Below, piece after piece: positions 16,908 through 26,329 of a stretch of 64,000 bases of DNA (the first letter of the stretch is position 1; every line of letters begins with the position of its first letter). The position numbers were made by a program, and so were the translations under genes. The stretch comes from Rhodobacter sp. (GTDB lineage Bacteria; Pseudomonadota; Alphaproteobacteria; Rhodobacterales; Rhodobacteraceae). The stretch lies in assembly GCA_027484985.1 (NCBI GenBank), contig JAIXRW010000005.1:95378-159377 (forward strand), read 5' to 3'. The notes under the pieces were generated by a model. It was not told where the DNA came from and made no database searches. It saw only the letters and a program-made list of their open reading frames with translations.

Positions 16908-19010
16908 CTACCTTGTGAAGGCCTGAACATTGCCTGCATCCACGTTCAGGATATTGCCCGTGGATTTTGCCGACAGGTCCGAGGCAAGGAAATAGGCGGC
17001 TTCCGCGATATCCTCGGGCAGGACCGAGCGTTTGAGCATCGAGCGTTGGCGATACATTTCCTCAAGCCCTTCCTTGTCGGTCTTGTAGGTGCTGGCGCGC
17101 TGGTCCAGCCATTCGCCCGACCAGATTTTCGACCCCTTGAGCACCGCATCGGGGTTGACCACGTTGACGCGGATGCCCGCCTCGGCGCCTTCGAGTGCAA
17201 GGCAGCGGGCAAGGTGAATCTCGGCCGCCTTGGCGGTGCAATAGGCCGAAGCGTTGGGGCTGGCGGCAAGGCCGTTCTTTGATGCCACGAACACCACCGC
17301 GCCGCCGATGGCTTGGGCGCGGAACAGTTTGAACGCTTCGCGGCTGACAAGGAAATAGCCGGTGGACAGGATGTCCATGTTCTTGTTCCACAGGGCGAGG
17401 CTGGTTTCCTCGATGGGTGCCGACGAGGCGATGCCGGCGTTCGACACGAGGATGTCGAGCCCGCCGAATTCAACCGCCGTCTGGGCATAGGCGGCCAGAA
17501 CGGCGGCTTCGTCGGTGACGTTCATCAGCACCGTGCGGACCACATCGCGGCCATGGCGGCTGGACAGGTTGTCGGCGGTGGCTTTCAGCGCGGCCTCGTC
17601 GATATCGGCCAGCATGACGCAGGCGCCTTCGCGCAGGTAGCGTTCGGCGCAGGCCGACCCGATGCCGCCCGCCCCGCCGGTGACAAAGGCCACGCGACCG
17701 GCCAGCGATTTGGGTTTGGGCATGCGTTGCAGCTTTGCCTCTTCCAGCAGCCAGTATTCGATATCGAAGGCTTCCTGTTCGGGCAGGCCGCAATATTCCG
17801 AAACCGTATCGGCCCCGCGCATCACGTTGATGGCGTTGACGTAGAATTCACCCGAGATGCGGGCCGTGGCCTTGTCCTTGGCAAAAGTGATCATGCCGAC
17901 ACCGGGGACGAGGTAAACCACCGCGTTGGGGTCGCGCAGGGGGGGGCTGTCGGGGCGTTTGCAGCGGTCGTAATAGGCGGCGTAGCCTTTGCGGTAATCT
18001 TCCACCTGCCCTGCCAGTGCGGCAAGGGTGGCATCCACATCCGGTTTCGCGGGATTGAAGCCCACCACCAGCGGGCAGATTTTCGTTCGCAGGAAATGGT
18101 CGGGGCAGGATGTGCCAAGTGCTGCGAGGGGTTTGAGTTTGGCCGAATTGACGAATTCCAGCACGGCGGGCTGGTCGTCGAAATGGCCGACCATGCGGTG
18201 ATCGGCGGAAATCATGCCGCGGATGGCGGGCATCAGGCGGGCGGCCACGGCGCGGCGGTCGGCTTGGGGCAGGCTGTGCGCCACGGCGCCGCCGAAGATG
18301 GGTTTGCCCGCGGTTTCGGATGCGAACCAGTCCATCGCCTTTTGGATGATTGCCAGCGTCAGGTCGTAGCAGGCTTTCGCGTCATCATCCCATGTGAACA
18401 GGCCATGGCTTTCCAAGACCACGCCCTTGGCGGCGGGGTTTTCCAGACAGAATTTTTCAAGCCACAGGCCCAGTTCGAAACCGGGCCGCTTCCATGGCAG
18501 CCAGCCGATTTCGCCGCCGAAAATCTGTTGCGTCAGTTCCTTGGAGTTTTTTGACGCGGCGATGGCGATGATCGCGTCAGGATGCATGTGATCGACATGT
18601 TTTTTCGGCACATAGGCGTGCAGCGGGGTGTCGATGGATGCGGCGCGGGCGTTGAGGTTGAAGGTGCAATGGGGCAGCAGACCGACCATGTCATCTTCCA
18701 TATGCACGCCCTTGTAGATGCCTTTCAGGGCGCGCAGCTTGTCCATGTAGAGCGTGGCGAAACCGTCCATCTTGATAGAGCCCACATCGCCGCCCGACCC
18801 CTTGACCCACAGCACCTCGACCGCGGCACCTGTCAGCGGATCGGTTTCCGTTACCTTCGCGGAAGTGTTGCCGCCGCCGTAATTGGTGATGCGCATGTCA
18901 GACCCCAGCAGGTTCGACCGGTACAGCAGCTTTTCCGGCTCGGTCATGCCTTTGGCGCGGGTGTCGTCCCACTGGTTGATCAGCCGGGAACCGGCGGCGG
19001 CGTTGGTCAT
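16908..19010 (-). CDS. rhaD: Bifunctional rhamnulose-1-phosphate aldolase / short-chain dehydrogenase
   Basis: N-terminal class II aldolase (ITNYGGGNTSAKV, HMHPDAIIAIAAS) fused to a C-terminal SDR (VAFVTGGAGGIGSACAERYL, ASPNASAYCTAKAAEIHL). Confidence 0.9.
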   Translation of the reverse strand: MTNAAAGSRLINQWDDTRAKGMTEPEKLLYRSNLLGSDMRITNYGGGNTSAKVTETDPLTGAAVEVLWVKGSGGDVGSIKMDGFATLYMDKLRALKGIYKGVHMEDDMVGLLPHCTFNLNARAASIDTPLHAYVPKKHVDHMHPDAIIAIAASKNSKELTQQIFGGEIGWLPWKRPGFELGLWLEKFCLENPAAKGVVLESHGLFTWDDDAKACYDLTLAIIQKAMDWFASETAGKPIFGGAVAHSLPQADRRAVAARLMPAIRGMISADHRMVGHFDDQPAVLEFVNSAKLKPLAALGTSCPDHFLRTKICPLVVGFNPAKPDVDATLAALAGQVEDYRKGYAAYYDRCKRPDSPPLRDPNAVVYLVPGVGMITFAKDKATARISGEFYVNAINVMRGADTVSEYCGLPEQEAFDIEYWLLEEAKLQRMPKPKSLAGRVAFVTGGAGGIGSACAERYLREGACVMLADIDEAALKATADNLSSRHGRDVVRTVLMNVTDEAAVLAAYAQTAVEFGGLDILVSNAGIASSAPIEETSLALWNKNMDILSTGYFLVSREAFKLFRAQAIGGAVVFVASKNGLAASPNASAYCTAKAAEIHLARCLALEGAEAGIRVNVVNPDAVLKGSKIWSGEWLDQRASTYKTDKEGLEEMYRQRSMLKRSVLPEDIAEAAYFLASDLSAKSTGNILNVDAGNVQAFTR

Positions 19011-19080
19011 GGCATCCCTCCGTTTGCGCGGGGCCCACCCTGCGCTTTGGTCAAGCTTTGTGACCACTGCTTGGCAATGT

Positions 19081-19178
19081 CAATCAAAAACGATCATAAC
19101 CAATCATGCTGCACCTGCATAATGATTGAAGTGATCGAAAATGATTGACAGTGATTGGAAACAACGGCAGCGTGATCG
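19081..19178. promoter_or_regulatory. Divergent rhaD/rhaR control region with a helically phased array of TGATTG/TGATCG hexamers
   Basis: Inverted-strand hexamers at 19081, 19091, 19101; direct hexamers at 19123, 19132, 19142, 19152, 19173. Spacing 9-10 bp, last gap 21 bp. Confidence 0.7.
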
Positions 19179-19192
19179 GTAGGGAGGACAGC

Positions 19193-19999
19193 ATGCACGA
19201 AAGCGAAAGGCACAGAATCATCCTGTCGGCGGTGCAGGAACGCCCCGTGGCCACGGTGGGCGATCTGGTCACGCTGACCGGCGCGTCGGAAGCGACGGTG
19301 CGCCGCGATATCGCCACGCTGCATGTCGCCAAAAAGCTGCGCCGCGTGCGGGGCGGGGCGGAATCGATCGCGCCGCCGAATTTCGTTGGCATCAATGCCC
19401 GCCCCTTCAGCATGGACGAAGGCATCCGCATCGCGGAAAAACGCGCCATCGCGCGGGCGGCGGTCGATCTGTGCGAGGATGGATCGCCCATCATCATCAA
19501 TGGCGGGACCACGACCTTCCAGATGGTGCATCCGCTGACGGCCAAGCGGTTGCAGGTGTTCACCAACAGCTTTCCCATCGCGGAACATCTGCTGAAACAT
19601 TCGAAGAATACGGTGCTGCTGCCTGCGGGTGCGATTTACCGCGAACAGAACATCATCCTGTCGCCGTTCAACGATGACGGGTCATCGCATTTCTGGGCGC
19701 GGCGCATGTTCATGGGGTGCCGTGGCCTTGGCCCGCTTGGGCTGATGGAGGGCGACCCGTTGCTGATACAGGCCGAACAGAAGCTGATCGGTCAGGCGGA
19801 CGAATTGGTGGTGCTGGCCGACAGCACCAAATTTGCCAAGCGGTCGAGCATGGTGCTGTGCGCGCTTTCGCGCATCCATACCGTGATCACCGACGAAGGA
19901 ATTTCCGACCGCGATGCAGCGATGCTGGAAGCGGCGGATGTACGGCTGATCGTGGCGCAGGTCGGCGCCACGGACAGACAGACGGCCGCGCAGGGATAG
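19193..19999 (+). CDS. rhaR: DeoR family transcriptional regulator of the rhamnose locus
   Basis: MHESERHRIILSAVQERPVATVGDLVTLTGASEATVRRDIATLH (DeoR HTH); agggagga RBS upstream of ATG 19193; syntenic with rha genes. Confidence 0.87.
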   Translation: MHESERHRIILSAVQERPVATVGDLVTLTGASEATVRRDIATLHVAKKLRRVRGGAESIAPPNFVGINARPFSMDEGIRIAEKRAIARAAVDLCEDGSPIIINGGTTTFQMVHPLTAKRLQVFTNSFPIAEHLLKHSKNTVLLPAGAIYREQNIILSPFNDDGSSHFWARRMFMGCRGLGPLGLMEGDPLLIQAEQKLIGQADELVVLADSTKFAKRSSMVLCALSRIHTVITDEGISDRDAAMLEAADVRLIVAQVGATDRQTAAQG

Positions 20000-20042
20000 G
20001 CGCGGACGAAAGATAAAGACCGAAACGCTCAGGGAGGAACAC

Positions 20043-21032
20043 ATGAGCATACTTCGCAAGGCACTGACCACGGCGGCACTTGCCACCGCGCTGATCGCCA
20101 CCGGGGCCCATGCCGAAACCAAGCGCATCGCGCTGGTCGTCAAGGCGCTGGGCATCGGCTTCTTCGAAGCGGCCAACAAGGGCGCGGAAGAAGCGGCCAA
20201 GGAACTGGGGGATGTGGAAATCATCTATACCGGCCCGACCGACACCACTGCCGAAGGCCAGATCGAGGTGATCAACAGCCTGATCGCGCAGGGCGTGGAT
20301 GCCATCGCCGTTTCCGCCAACGACCCCGACGCGCTGGTTCCGGCCCTGAAAAAGGCGATGGACCGCGGCATCACCGTAATTTCGTGGGATTCGGGCGTGG
20401 CCAAGGACGGCCGCATGATGCACCTGAACCCGTCGTCTTCGGCGCTGATCGGCAATACCATCATCAAGCTGGCTGCCGACCATATGGACGCGCCCGGCGA
20501 TGTGGCGATCCTGTCGGCCACCTCGACCTCGACCAACCAGAACACCTGGATCGAAGAGGCCAAGAAGGTTCTGCCGAACTATCCGAACGTGAACCTTGTG
20601 GCGACCGTCTATGGTGACGACCTTGCCGACAAATCCTATCGCGAGGCGCAGGGCCTGATCCAGACCTATCCGAACCTGAAGGCGATCATCGCGCCGACGA
20701 CCGTGGGTATTCTGGCGGCAAGCCAAGCCGTGACCGATGCCGGCAAGATCGGGGCGATCAACGTGACGGGCCTTGGCCTGCCGTCGGAAATGGCGGGCGC
20801 GGTGGAATCGGGGGCGACCATTTCCTTCGCCATCTGGAACCCGATTGACCTGGGCTATGCCGCGACCATGCTGGCCTACAACATCGCAAACGGGGCCAAG
20901 GCCGAGCCGGGCGCCGAAATTCCGATGGGCCGGATGGGCAGCGCCAAGCTGGATGACAACAACGAAGCGGCCATGTCGGACCCCTTCACCTATGACAAGT
21001 CGAACATCGAACAGTTCAAGTCGATCTTCTGA
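20043..21032 (+). CDS. rhaS: Rhamnose ABC transporter substrate-binding protein
   Basis: Signal peptide; KRIALVVKALGIGFFEAANKGAEEAAKELGDVEIIYTGPTDTTAEGQIEVINSLIAQGVDAIAVSANDPDAL. Confidence 0.9.
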   Translation: MSILRKALTTAALATALIATGAHAETKRIALVVKALGIGFFEAANKGAEEAAKELGDVEIIYTGPTDTTAEGQIEVINSLIAQGVDAIAVSANDPDALVPALKKAMDRGITVISWDSGVAKDGRMMHLNPSSSALIGNTIIKLAADHMDAPGDVAILSATSTSTNQNTWIEEAKKVLPNYPNVNLVATVYGDDLADKSYREAQGLIQTYPNLKAIIAPTTVGILAASQAVTDAGKIGAINVTGLGLPSEMAGAVESGATISFAIWNPIDLGYAATMLAYNIANGAKAEPGAEIPMGRMGSAKLDDNNEAAMSDPFTYDKSNIEQFKSIF

Positions 21033-21093
21033 CGCACTTGCCTTGGGCCGCCCCCGTGCGGCCCAAGGCCCCCTTGCAAGACGGGACCAGCCC

Positions 21094-22611
21094 ATGACCG
21101 CCGCCCCCCTGCCCCCGCAGCCCGTGCTGCGCCTGTCGGGCATATCGAAATCCTTTCCCGGCGTGCGCGCCCTGTCGGACGTTCAGCTTGACCTTTACGC
21201 AGGGCAGGTGACCGCGCTGATCGGTGAAAATGGCGCGGGCAAATCCACCATCGTCAAGGTGCTGACCGGCATATACCAGCCCGATGCGGGCCGGATCGAG
21301 GTGGATGGGGCACAGGTGCAATTTCCCACCGCCGATGCCGCGGCGCGTGCGGGTGTGACGGCGATCCATCAGGAAACGGTGCTGTTTGACGAATTGACCG
21401 TGGCCGAGAACATCTTTCTGGGCCATGCGCCGCGCACGCGCCTTGGTCTGATCGACTGGGTAGCGATGGAGGCGCAGGCGCGGGCGTTGCTGGACCGGAT
21501 CGGGGCCGATCTTGACCCGAGGCTGACCTTGCGCGAATTGGGCATCGCGTCGAAACACCTTGTCGCCATTGCGCGCGCGCTTTCGATCGATGCGCGGGTT
21601 GTCATCATGGACGAACCGACCGCCGCGCTGAGCCACAAGGAAATTCACGAGCTTTACGAACTGGTCGAACGGTTGAAGGCCGAGGGAAAGGCCATCCTGT
21701 TCATCTCTCACAAGTTTGACGAGATTTTCCGCATCGCGGACCGCTATACCGTGTTCCGCGATGGGGCCTTTATCGGCGCGGGGGCCATGGCCGATGTGAC
21801 CGAGGGGCAGTTGGTGCAGATGATGGTCGGCCGTTCGGTGGACCAGATCTTCCCCAAACGCGCCCATAACATCGGGGCGCCCGTGCTGACCGTGGCCGGA
21901 TACAGCCACCCGACCGAGTTCGAGGACATCAACTTTACCCTGCATCGTGGCGAAATCCTTGGGTTTTACGGCCTTGTCGGGGCCGGACGGTCCGAGGTGA
22001 TGCAGGCGTTGTTCGGCATCACCAAACCGTCAAAGGGCGCCTGCCGCATTGGCGACGGGGTGGCCGTGATCCGGTCAACCGCCGAGGCCATCGCGCAGGG
22101 CATTGTCTATGTGCCCGAGGATCGGGGCAAACAGGGCGCGGTCAAGGGATTGCCGATCTTCCAGAATGTCACCCTGCCCTCGCTTTCGCGCACATCGCGC
22201 GGCGGGTTCTTGCGGATGGCGGAAGAGTTCAAGCTGGCGCGCGATTACACGCGGCGGCTGGATTTGCGGGCGGCGAGCCTTGATCAGGATGTGGGGCTTT
22301 TGTCGGGGGGCAACCAGCAGAAGGTGGTGATCGCCAAATGGCTGGCGACCAAGCCCCGCGTCATCATTCTGGACGAACCGACCAAGGGCATCGACATCGG
22401 ATCGAAGGCGGCGGTGCATGACTTCATGGCCGAACTGGCCGCCGAAGGGTTGGCCGTGATCATGGTTTCCAGCGAAATCCCCGAAATCCTTGGCATGTCG
22501 GACCGCGTGATCGTCATGCGCGAAGGCCGGATTGCCGCCGAACTCACCGGGTCGGACATGACCCCCGAACGACTGGTCCGCGCCGCTGCGGGCATTGCCG
22601 AGGCCGCATGA
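21094..22611 (+). CDS. rhaT: Rhamnose ABC transporter ATP-binding protein (double ATPase)
   Basis: GENGAGKST; VVIMDEPTAALSHKE; LLSGGNQQKVVIAKWL; VIILDEPTKGIDIGSK. Confidence 0.92.
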   Translation: MTAAPLPPQPVLRLSGISKSFPGVRALSDVQLDLYAGQVTALIGENGAGKSTIVKVLTGIYQPDAGRIEVDGAQVQFPTADAAARAGVTAIHQETVLFDELTVAENIFLGHAPRTRLGLIDWVAMEAQARALLDRIGADLDPRLTLRELGIASKHLVAIARALSIDARVVIMDEPTAALSHKEIHELYELVERLKAEGKAILFISHKFDEIFRIADRYTVFRDGAFIGAGAMADVTEGQLVQMMVGRSVDQIFPKRAHNIGAPVLTVAGYSHPTEFEDINFTLHRGEILGFYGLVGAGRSEVMQALFGITKPSKGACRIGDGVAVIRSTAEAIAQGIVYVPEDRGKQGAVKGLPIFQNVTLPSLSRTSRGGFLRMAEEFKLARDYTRRLDLRAASLDQDVGLLSGGNQQKVVIAKWLATKPRVIILDEPTKGIDIGSKAAVHDFMAELAAEGLAVIMVSSEIPEILGMSDRVIVMREGRIAAELTGSDMTPERLVRAAAGIAEAA

Positions 22612-23582
22612 ACCGTTTGCTCAAATCCCGCGAGGTGCTGCTGGCCCTTGCCATCCTTGCGCTGCTGGCGGTGATCGCCACGCGCTTTCCGGCCTTTATC
22701 GCGCCGGGGAACCTGACCAATGTGTTCAACGACACGGCACCGCTGATCATTCTGGCGCTGGGGCAGATGATCGTGATTTTGACGAAATGCATCGATCTGT
22801 CGGTGGCGGCCACGCTGGCCCTGTGCGGGATGGTGGCGGCGATGCTGGATGGCGCGGGGGTTCCGCTGGCGCTGATCCTGCCTGCGGCGCTGGTGCTGGG
22901 CGCGGCCCTTGGGGCGGTGAACGGGCTTTTGGTGTGGAAGGTCGATATTCCGCCCATCGTGGTGACGCTGGGCACGATGACGATCTATCGCGGGATCATC
23001 TTCCTGATTTCCGACGGGAGATGGATCAACGCCCACCAGATGACCGCCGGATTCAAGGATTTGCCGCGGACCGAGGTGCTGGGCCTGCATGTCATGTCGT
23101 GGATCGCGCTGGCGGTGATCGGGGGGGCTTATGTCCTTTTGAACCGCACGGCTTTGGGGCGCAGTTTCTTTGCCGTGGGTGGCAACCCGCATGCCGCCGT
23201 CTATACCGGCATCGATGTGGGGCGCATGCAGGCGGTGGCCTTTGTGCTGTCAGGCGCGCTGGCGGGGCTGACGGGCTATCTGTGGGTTGCGCGCTATGCG
23301 GTGGCCTATGTCGATGTGGCGGGCGGGTTCGAGCTGGATGTGGTGGCCGCCTGCGTGATCGGCGGGGTTGCCATCGCGGGGGGCGCGGGGTCGGTTGCGG
23401 GGGCGGTGCTGGGCGCGCTGTTTCTGGGCGTGATCAAGAACGCGCTTCCCGTCGTGGGCATTTCGCCCTTCTGGCAATTGGCGATTTCGGGCAGCGCCAT
23501 CATCATCGCGGTTGCCTTCAACGCGCGTCAGGGCCGCGCCCGTGGCCGCATCATCCTTAAATCCGCCGAGCACCGCGCATGA
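22608..23582 (+). CDS. rhaP: Rhamnose ABC transporter permease
   Basis: Multi-TM BPD_transp_2 type permease (IVILTKCIDLSVAATLALCGM, VVAACVIGGVAIAGGAGSVAGAVLGALFLGVIKNALPVVGI). Confidence 0.9.
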   Translation: MNRLLKSREVLLALAILALLAVIATRFPAFIAPGNLTNVFNDTAPLIILALGQMIVILTKCIDLSVAATLALCGMVAAMLDGAGVPLALILPAALVLGAALGAVNGLLVWKVDIPPIVVTLGTMTIYRGIIFLISDGRWINAHQMTAGFKDLPRTEVLGLHVMSWIALAVIGGAYVLLNRTALGRSFFAVGGNPHAAVYTGIDVGRMQAVAFVLSGALAGLTGYLWVARYAVAYVDVAGGFELDVVAACVIGGVAIAGGAGSVAGAVLGALFLGVIKNALPVVGISPFWQLAISGSAIIIAVAFNARQGRARGRIILKSAEHRA

Positions 23583-24571
23583 GTGACGCCAGCCATACCC
23601 CCCGCATCATTCCCGACCGGCTGACAAGCCCGCTGACCCGCGCCCTGCGGTCATGGGAGGCGCTGCTGGTCGTGGTTGCCGTGGCGGTGTTCATCGCCAA
23701 TTCCATCGCCTCGCCCTATTTCCTTGATGCGTGGAACCTGTCGGACGCGACCTTTAACTTTACCGAAAAGGCGATGATCGCCTTTGCCATGGCGATGCTG
23801 ATCATCGCGGGCGAGATCGACCTTTCGGTCGCCTCGATCATCGCGCTGGCCTCGACCGCGATGGGGATCGTGATGACGGCGGGTTTCGGCACGCCCGCCA
23901 TTGTGGCGACCGGCATCGGGGTGGGCGTGCTGTGCGGGGCGCTGAACGGGTTTTTCGTGGCGCGGCTTGGCCTGCCGTCAATCGTGGTGACCATCGGCAC
24001 GATGAGCCTGTTTCGCGGCATCAGCTATATCGTGCTGGGGGATCAGGCCTTTACCGGCTATCCCGACAGCTTCGCCTATTTCGGGCAGGGCTATGTCTGG
24101 TGGGTGTTCAGCTTTGAGCTGGTGCTGTTTGCCGCGCTGGCCTTGGGGTTCTATGTGCTGCTGCACCGCACGAATTTTGGCCGGTCGGTCTATGCCATCG
24201 GCAACAACCCCATGGCGGCGCTGTTTTCGGGCATCCGCGTGAACCGGGTGCGGTTCATCCTGTTCTTGCTGACGGGGCTGATGTCGGGGATTGCGGCGGT
24301 GTGCCTGACCTCGCGCCTTGGGTCCACCCGCCCGTCGATTGCGACGGGGATGGAGTTGGAGGTGGTCACGATGGTCGTGCTTGGCGGGGTAAACATCCTG
24401 GGCGGGTCGGGCACCATTCCGGGCGTGGTGCTGGCGGCGGTCATCATGGGGCTTGTCACCTTTGGGTTCGGGCTGCTCAATGTGCCGGGGATCGTGATGT
24501 CGATCTTTCTTGGCCTGCTGCTGATTGGCGTGATTGCCGTGCCCCGCCTGATTGCACGGATGAGGAGATGA
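23579..24571 (+). CDS. rhaQ: Rhamnose ABC transporter permease
   Basis: [69 protein letters not shown]. Confidence 0.9.
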   Translation: MSDASHTPRIIPDRLTSPLTRALRSWEALLVVVAVAVFIANSIASPYFLDAWNLSDATFNFTEKAMIAFAMAMLIIAGEIDLSVASIIALASTAMGIVMTAGFGTPAIVATGIGVGVLCGALNGFFVARLGLPSIVVTIGTMSLFRGISYIVLGDQAFTGYPDSFAYFGQGYVWWVFSFELVLFAALALGFYVLLHRTNFGRSVYAIGNNPMAALFSGIRVNRVRFILFLLTGLMSGIAAVCLTSRLGSTRPSIATGMELEVVTMVVLGGVNILGGSGTIPGVVLAAVIMGLVTFGFGLLNVPGIVMSIFLGLLLIGVIAVPRLIARMRR

Positions 24572-24885
24572 TGCAGAAACACGCCTTCAAGATGCACCTG
24601 AACCCCGGTTGCGAGGCCGAGTATCGCAAGCGGCATGACGAGATATGGCCCGAACTGGTGGCGCTGCTGAAGGGCGCGGGGGTAAGCGATTATTCGATCC
24701 ATCTGGATGCCGAAACGAATACCCTGTTCGGCGTGCTGTGGCGCAGCGATGACCATGGCATGGATGATCTGCCGCAAAGCCCGGTGATGCAGCGCTGGTG
24801 GGCGCATATGGCCGATATCATGGCGACGAATGACAGGAACGAACCCCTGGCCACGCCGCTGCAACCCGTGTTCCACATGCCATGA
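24568..24885 (+). CDS. rhaU: L-rhamnose mutarotase
   Basis: [57 protein letters not shown]. Confidence 0.9.
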   Translation: MMQKHAFKMHLNPGCEAEYRKRHDEIWPELVALLKGAGVSDYSIHLDAETNTLFGVLWRSDDHGMDDLPQSPVMQRWWAHMADIMATNDRNEPLATPLQPVFHMP

Positions 24886-26249
24886 GGCATATCGCCGTCA
24901 TCGACATCGGCAAGACCAATGCCAAGCTGGCGCTGGTCGATCTGGCCTTGCGGGCCGAGATTGCGGTGACCACGCGGCCCAACAGGGTGGTGGCAGCCCC
25001 CCCCTACCCCCATTTTGATACCGAGGGGCATTGGCAATTCCTGCTCGCCGCATTGCGCGATTTCCACGCGCAGCACGGGGTGGATGCGATTTCCGTCACC
25101 ACCCATGGCGCGGCGGCGGCGCTGCTGGCGGCGGACGGGTCGCTGGCGGCACCGGTGCTTGATTATGAACATACCGGTCCCGACGATCTGGCGGCCGAAT
25201 ATGACGCGCTGCGCCCGCCCTTTGCCGAAACCGGATCGCCGCGCCTGCCGATGGGGTTGAACCTTGGCGCGCAGTTGCATTGGCAATTCGCCACCGATCC
25301 CGCTTTGCGCGGGCGCACGGCGCATATCGTCACCTATCCGCAATACTGGGGCTTTCGCCTGACCGGACAGGTGGCGAGTGACGTGACCAGTATCGGCTGC
25401 CACACCGATCTGTGGAACCCGCATGAGGGGCGGTTTTCGGCGCTGGTGGACCGGCTGGGAATTGCGGGCAAGCTGGCGCGCACCCGCGCCTCGGGCGAGG
25501 TGCTGGGCACGGTTCTGCCTGCGGTTGCCGCTGCGACGGGCCTGCCTTTGGGGACGCCGGTTGCCACGGGGATCCATGACAGCAACGCCTCGCTTCTGCC
25601 GCATCTGGTGGACCGGCCGGCGCCGTTTGCGGTTGTCTCGACCGGGACATGGGTGATTTCGATGGCGGTGGGCGGGGCCAAGGTGCCGCTTGATCCGGCG
25701 CGCGATACGCTGGTGAATGTGAATGCCTTTGGCCAGCCGGTGCCATCGGCGCGGTTCATGGGCGGGCGGGAATACGAGATGCTGCGCCAGCCCGCCGCGC
25801 CGGATGACGGCGATCTGGCCGTCGTGCTGGAACAGGGGCTGATGCTGCTGCCCGCAACGCAACAAGGCAGCGGGCCTTTCCCGCAGGCGCGGGCGCGCTG
25901 GCATCCAGGCGAACCCGAAAGCCCCGCCCTGCGCGAGGTGGCCTTGGGCCATTACCTTGCGCTGATGACAGCCGAATGTCTGGCCATGATCGGGGCCGAA
26001 GGGCCGACGCTGGTGGAAGGGCCGTTCGGTCAGAACCGCTGGTTCACCGCGATGCTGGCGGCGGCAACGGGGCGGGCGGTTGCCACCTCGGCCTCGCAGA
26101 CAGGCACGGCGATCGGGGCGGCGCTGCTGTTCGGGGCTTCTGGCAGGGTGGACGCGGCGGCACCCGCAGGCGGAACCGGCGATCCGGTAAGGCAGGCGGC
26201 CTTGGCGCGGTTGGCGGACAGGTGGCGCCGCGCCTGCGCCGCGGGTTGA
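24882..26249 (+). CDS. rhaK: Rhamnulokinase-like FGGY family carbohydrate kinase
   Basis: [65 protein letters not shown]. Confidence 0.88.
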   Translation: MRHIAVIDIGKTNAKLALVDLALRAEIAVTTRPNRVVAAPPYPHFDTEGHWQFLLAALRDFHAQHGVDAISVTTHGAAAALLAADGSLAAPVLDYEHTGPDDLAAEYDALRPPFAETGSPRLPMGLNLGAQLHWQFATDPALRGRTAHIVTYPQYWGFRLTGQVASDVTSIGCHTDLWNPHEGRFSALVDRLGIAGKLARTRASGEVLGTVLPAVAAATGLPLGTPVATGIHDSNASLLPHLVDRPAPFAVVSTGTWVISMAVGGAKVPLDPARDTLVNVNAFGQPVPSARFMGGREYEMLRQPAAPDDGDLAVVLEQGLMLLPATQQGSGPFPQARARWHPGEPESPALREVALGHYLALMTAECLAMIGAEGPTLVEGPFGQNRWFTAMLAAATGRAVATSASQTGTAIGAALLFGASGRVDAAAPAGGTGDPVRQAALARLADRWRRACAAG

Positions 26250-26329
26250 GCGGCGCGCAACTTCTGCTTGCCCACCTTTGGAGTAGCGTGCTGTAACCAT
26301 TGTTACCAGGTTGCAACGGCGGAGTGCTT

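Noticed and set aside
15627-26249. Rhamnose locus considered as novel
   Set aside because: Gene content and divergent order match the known rhizobial rhaDI/rhaRSTPQUK arrangement; only the operator array was kept as a finding.
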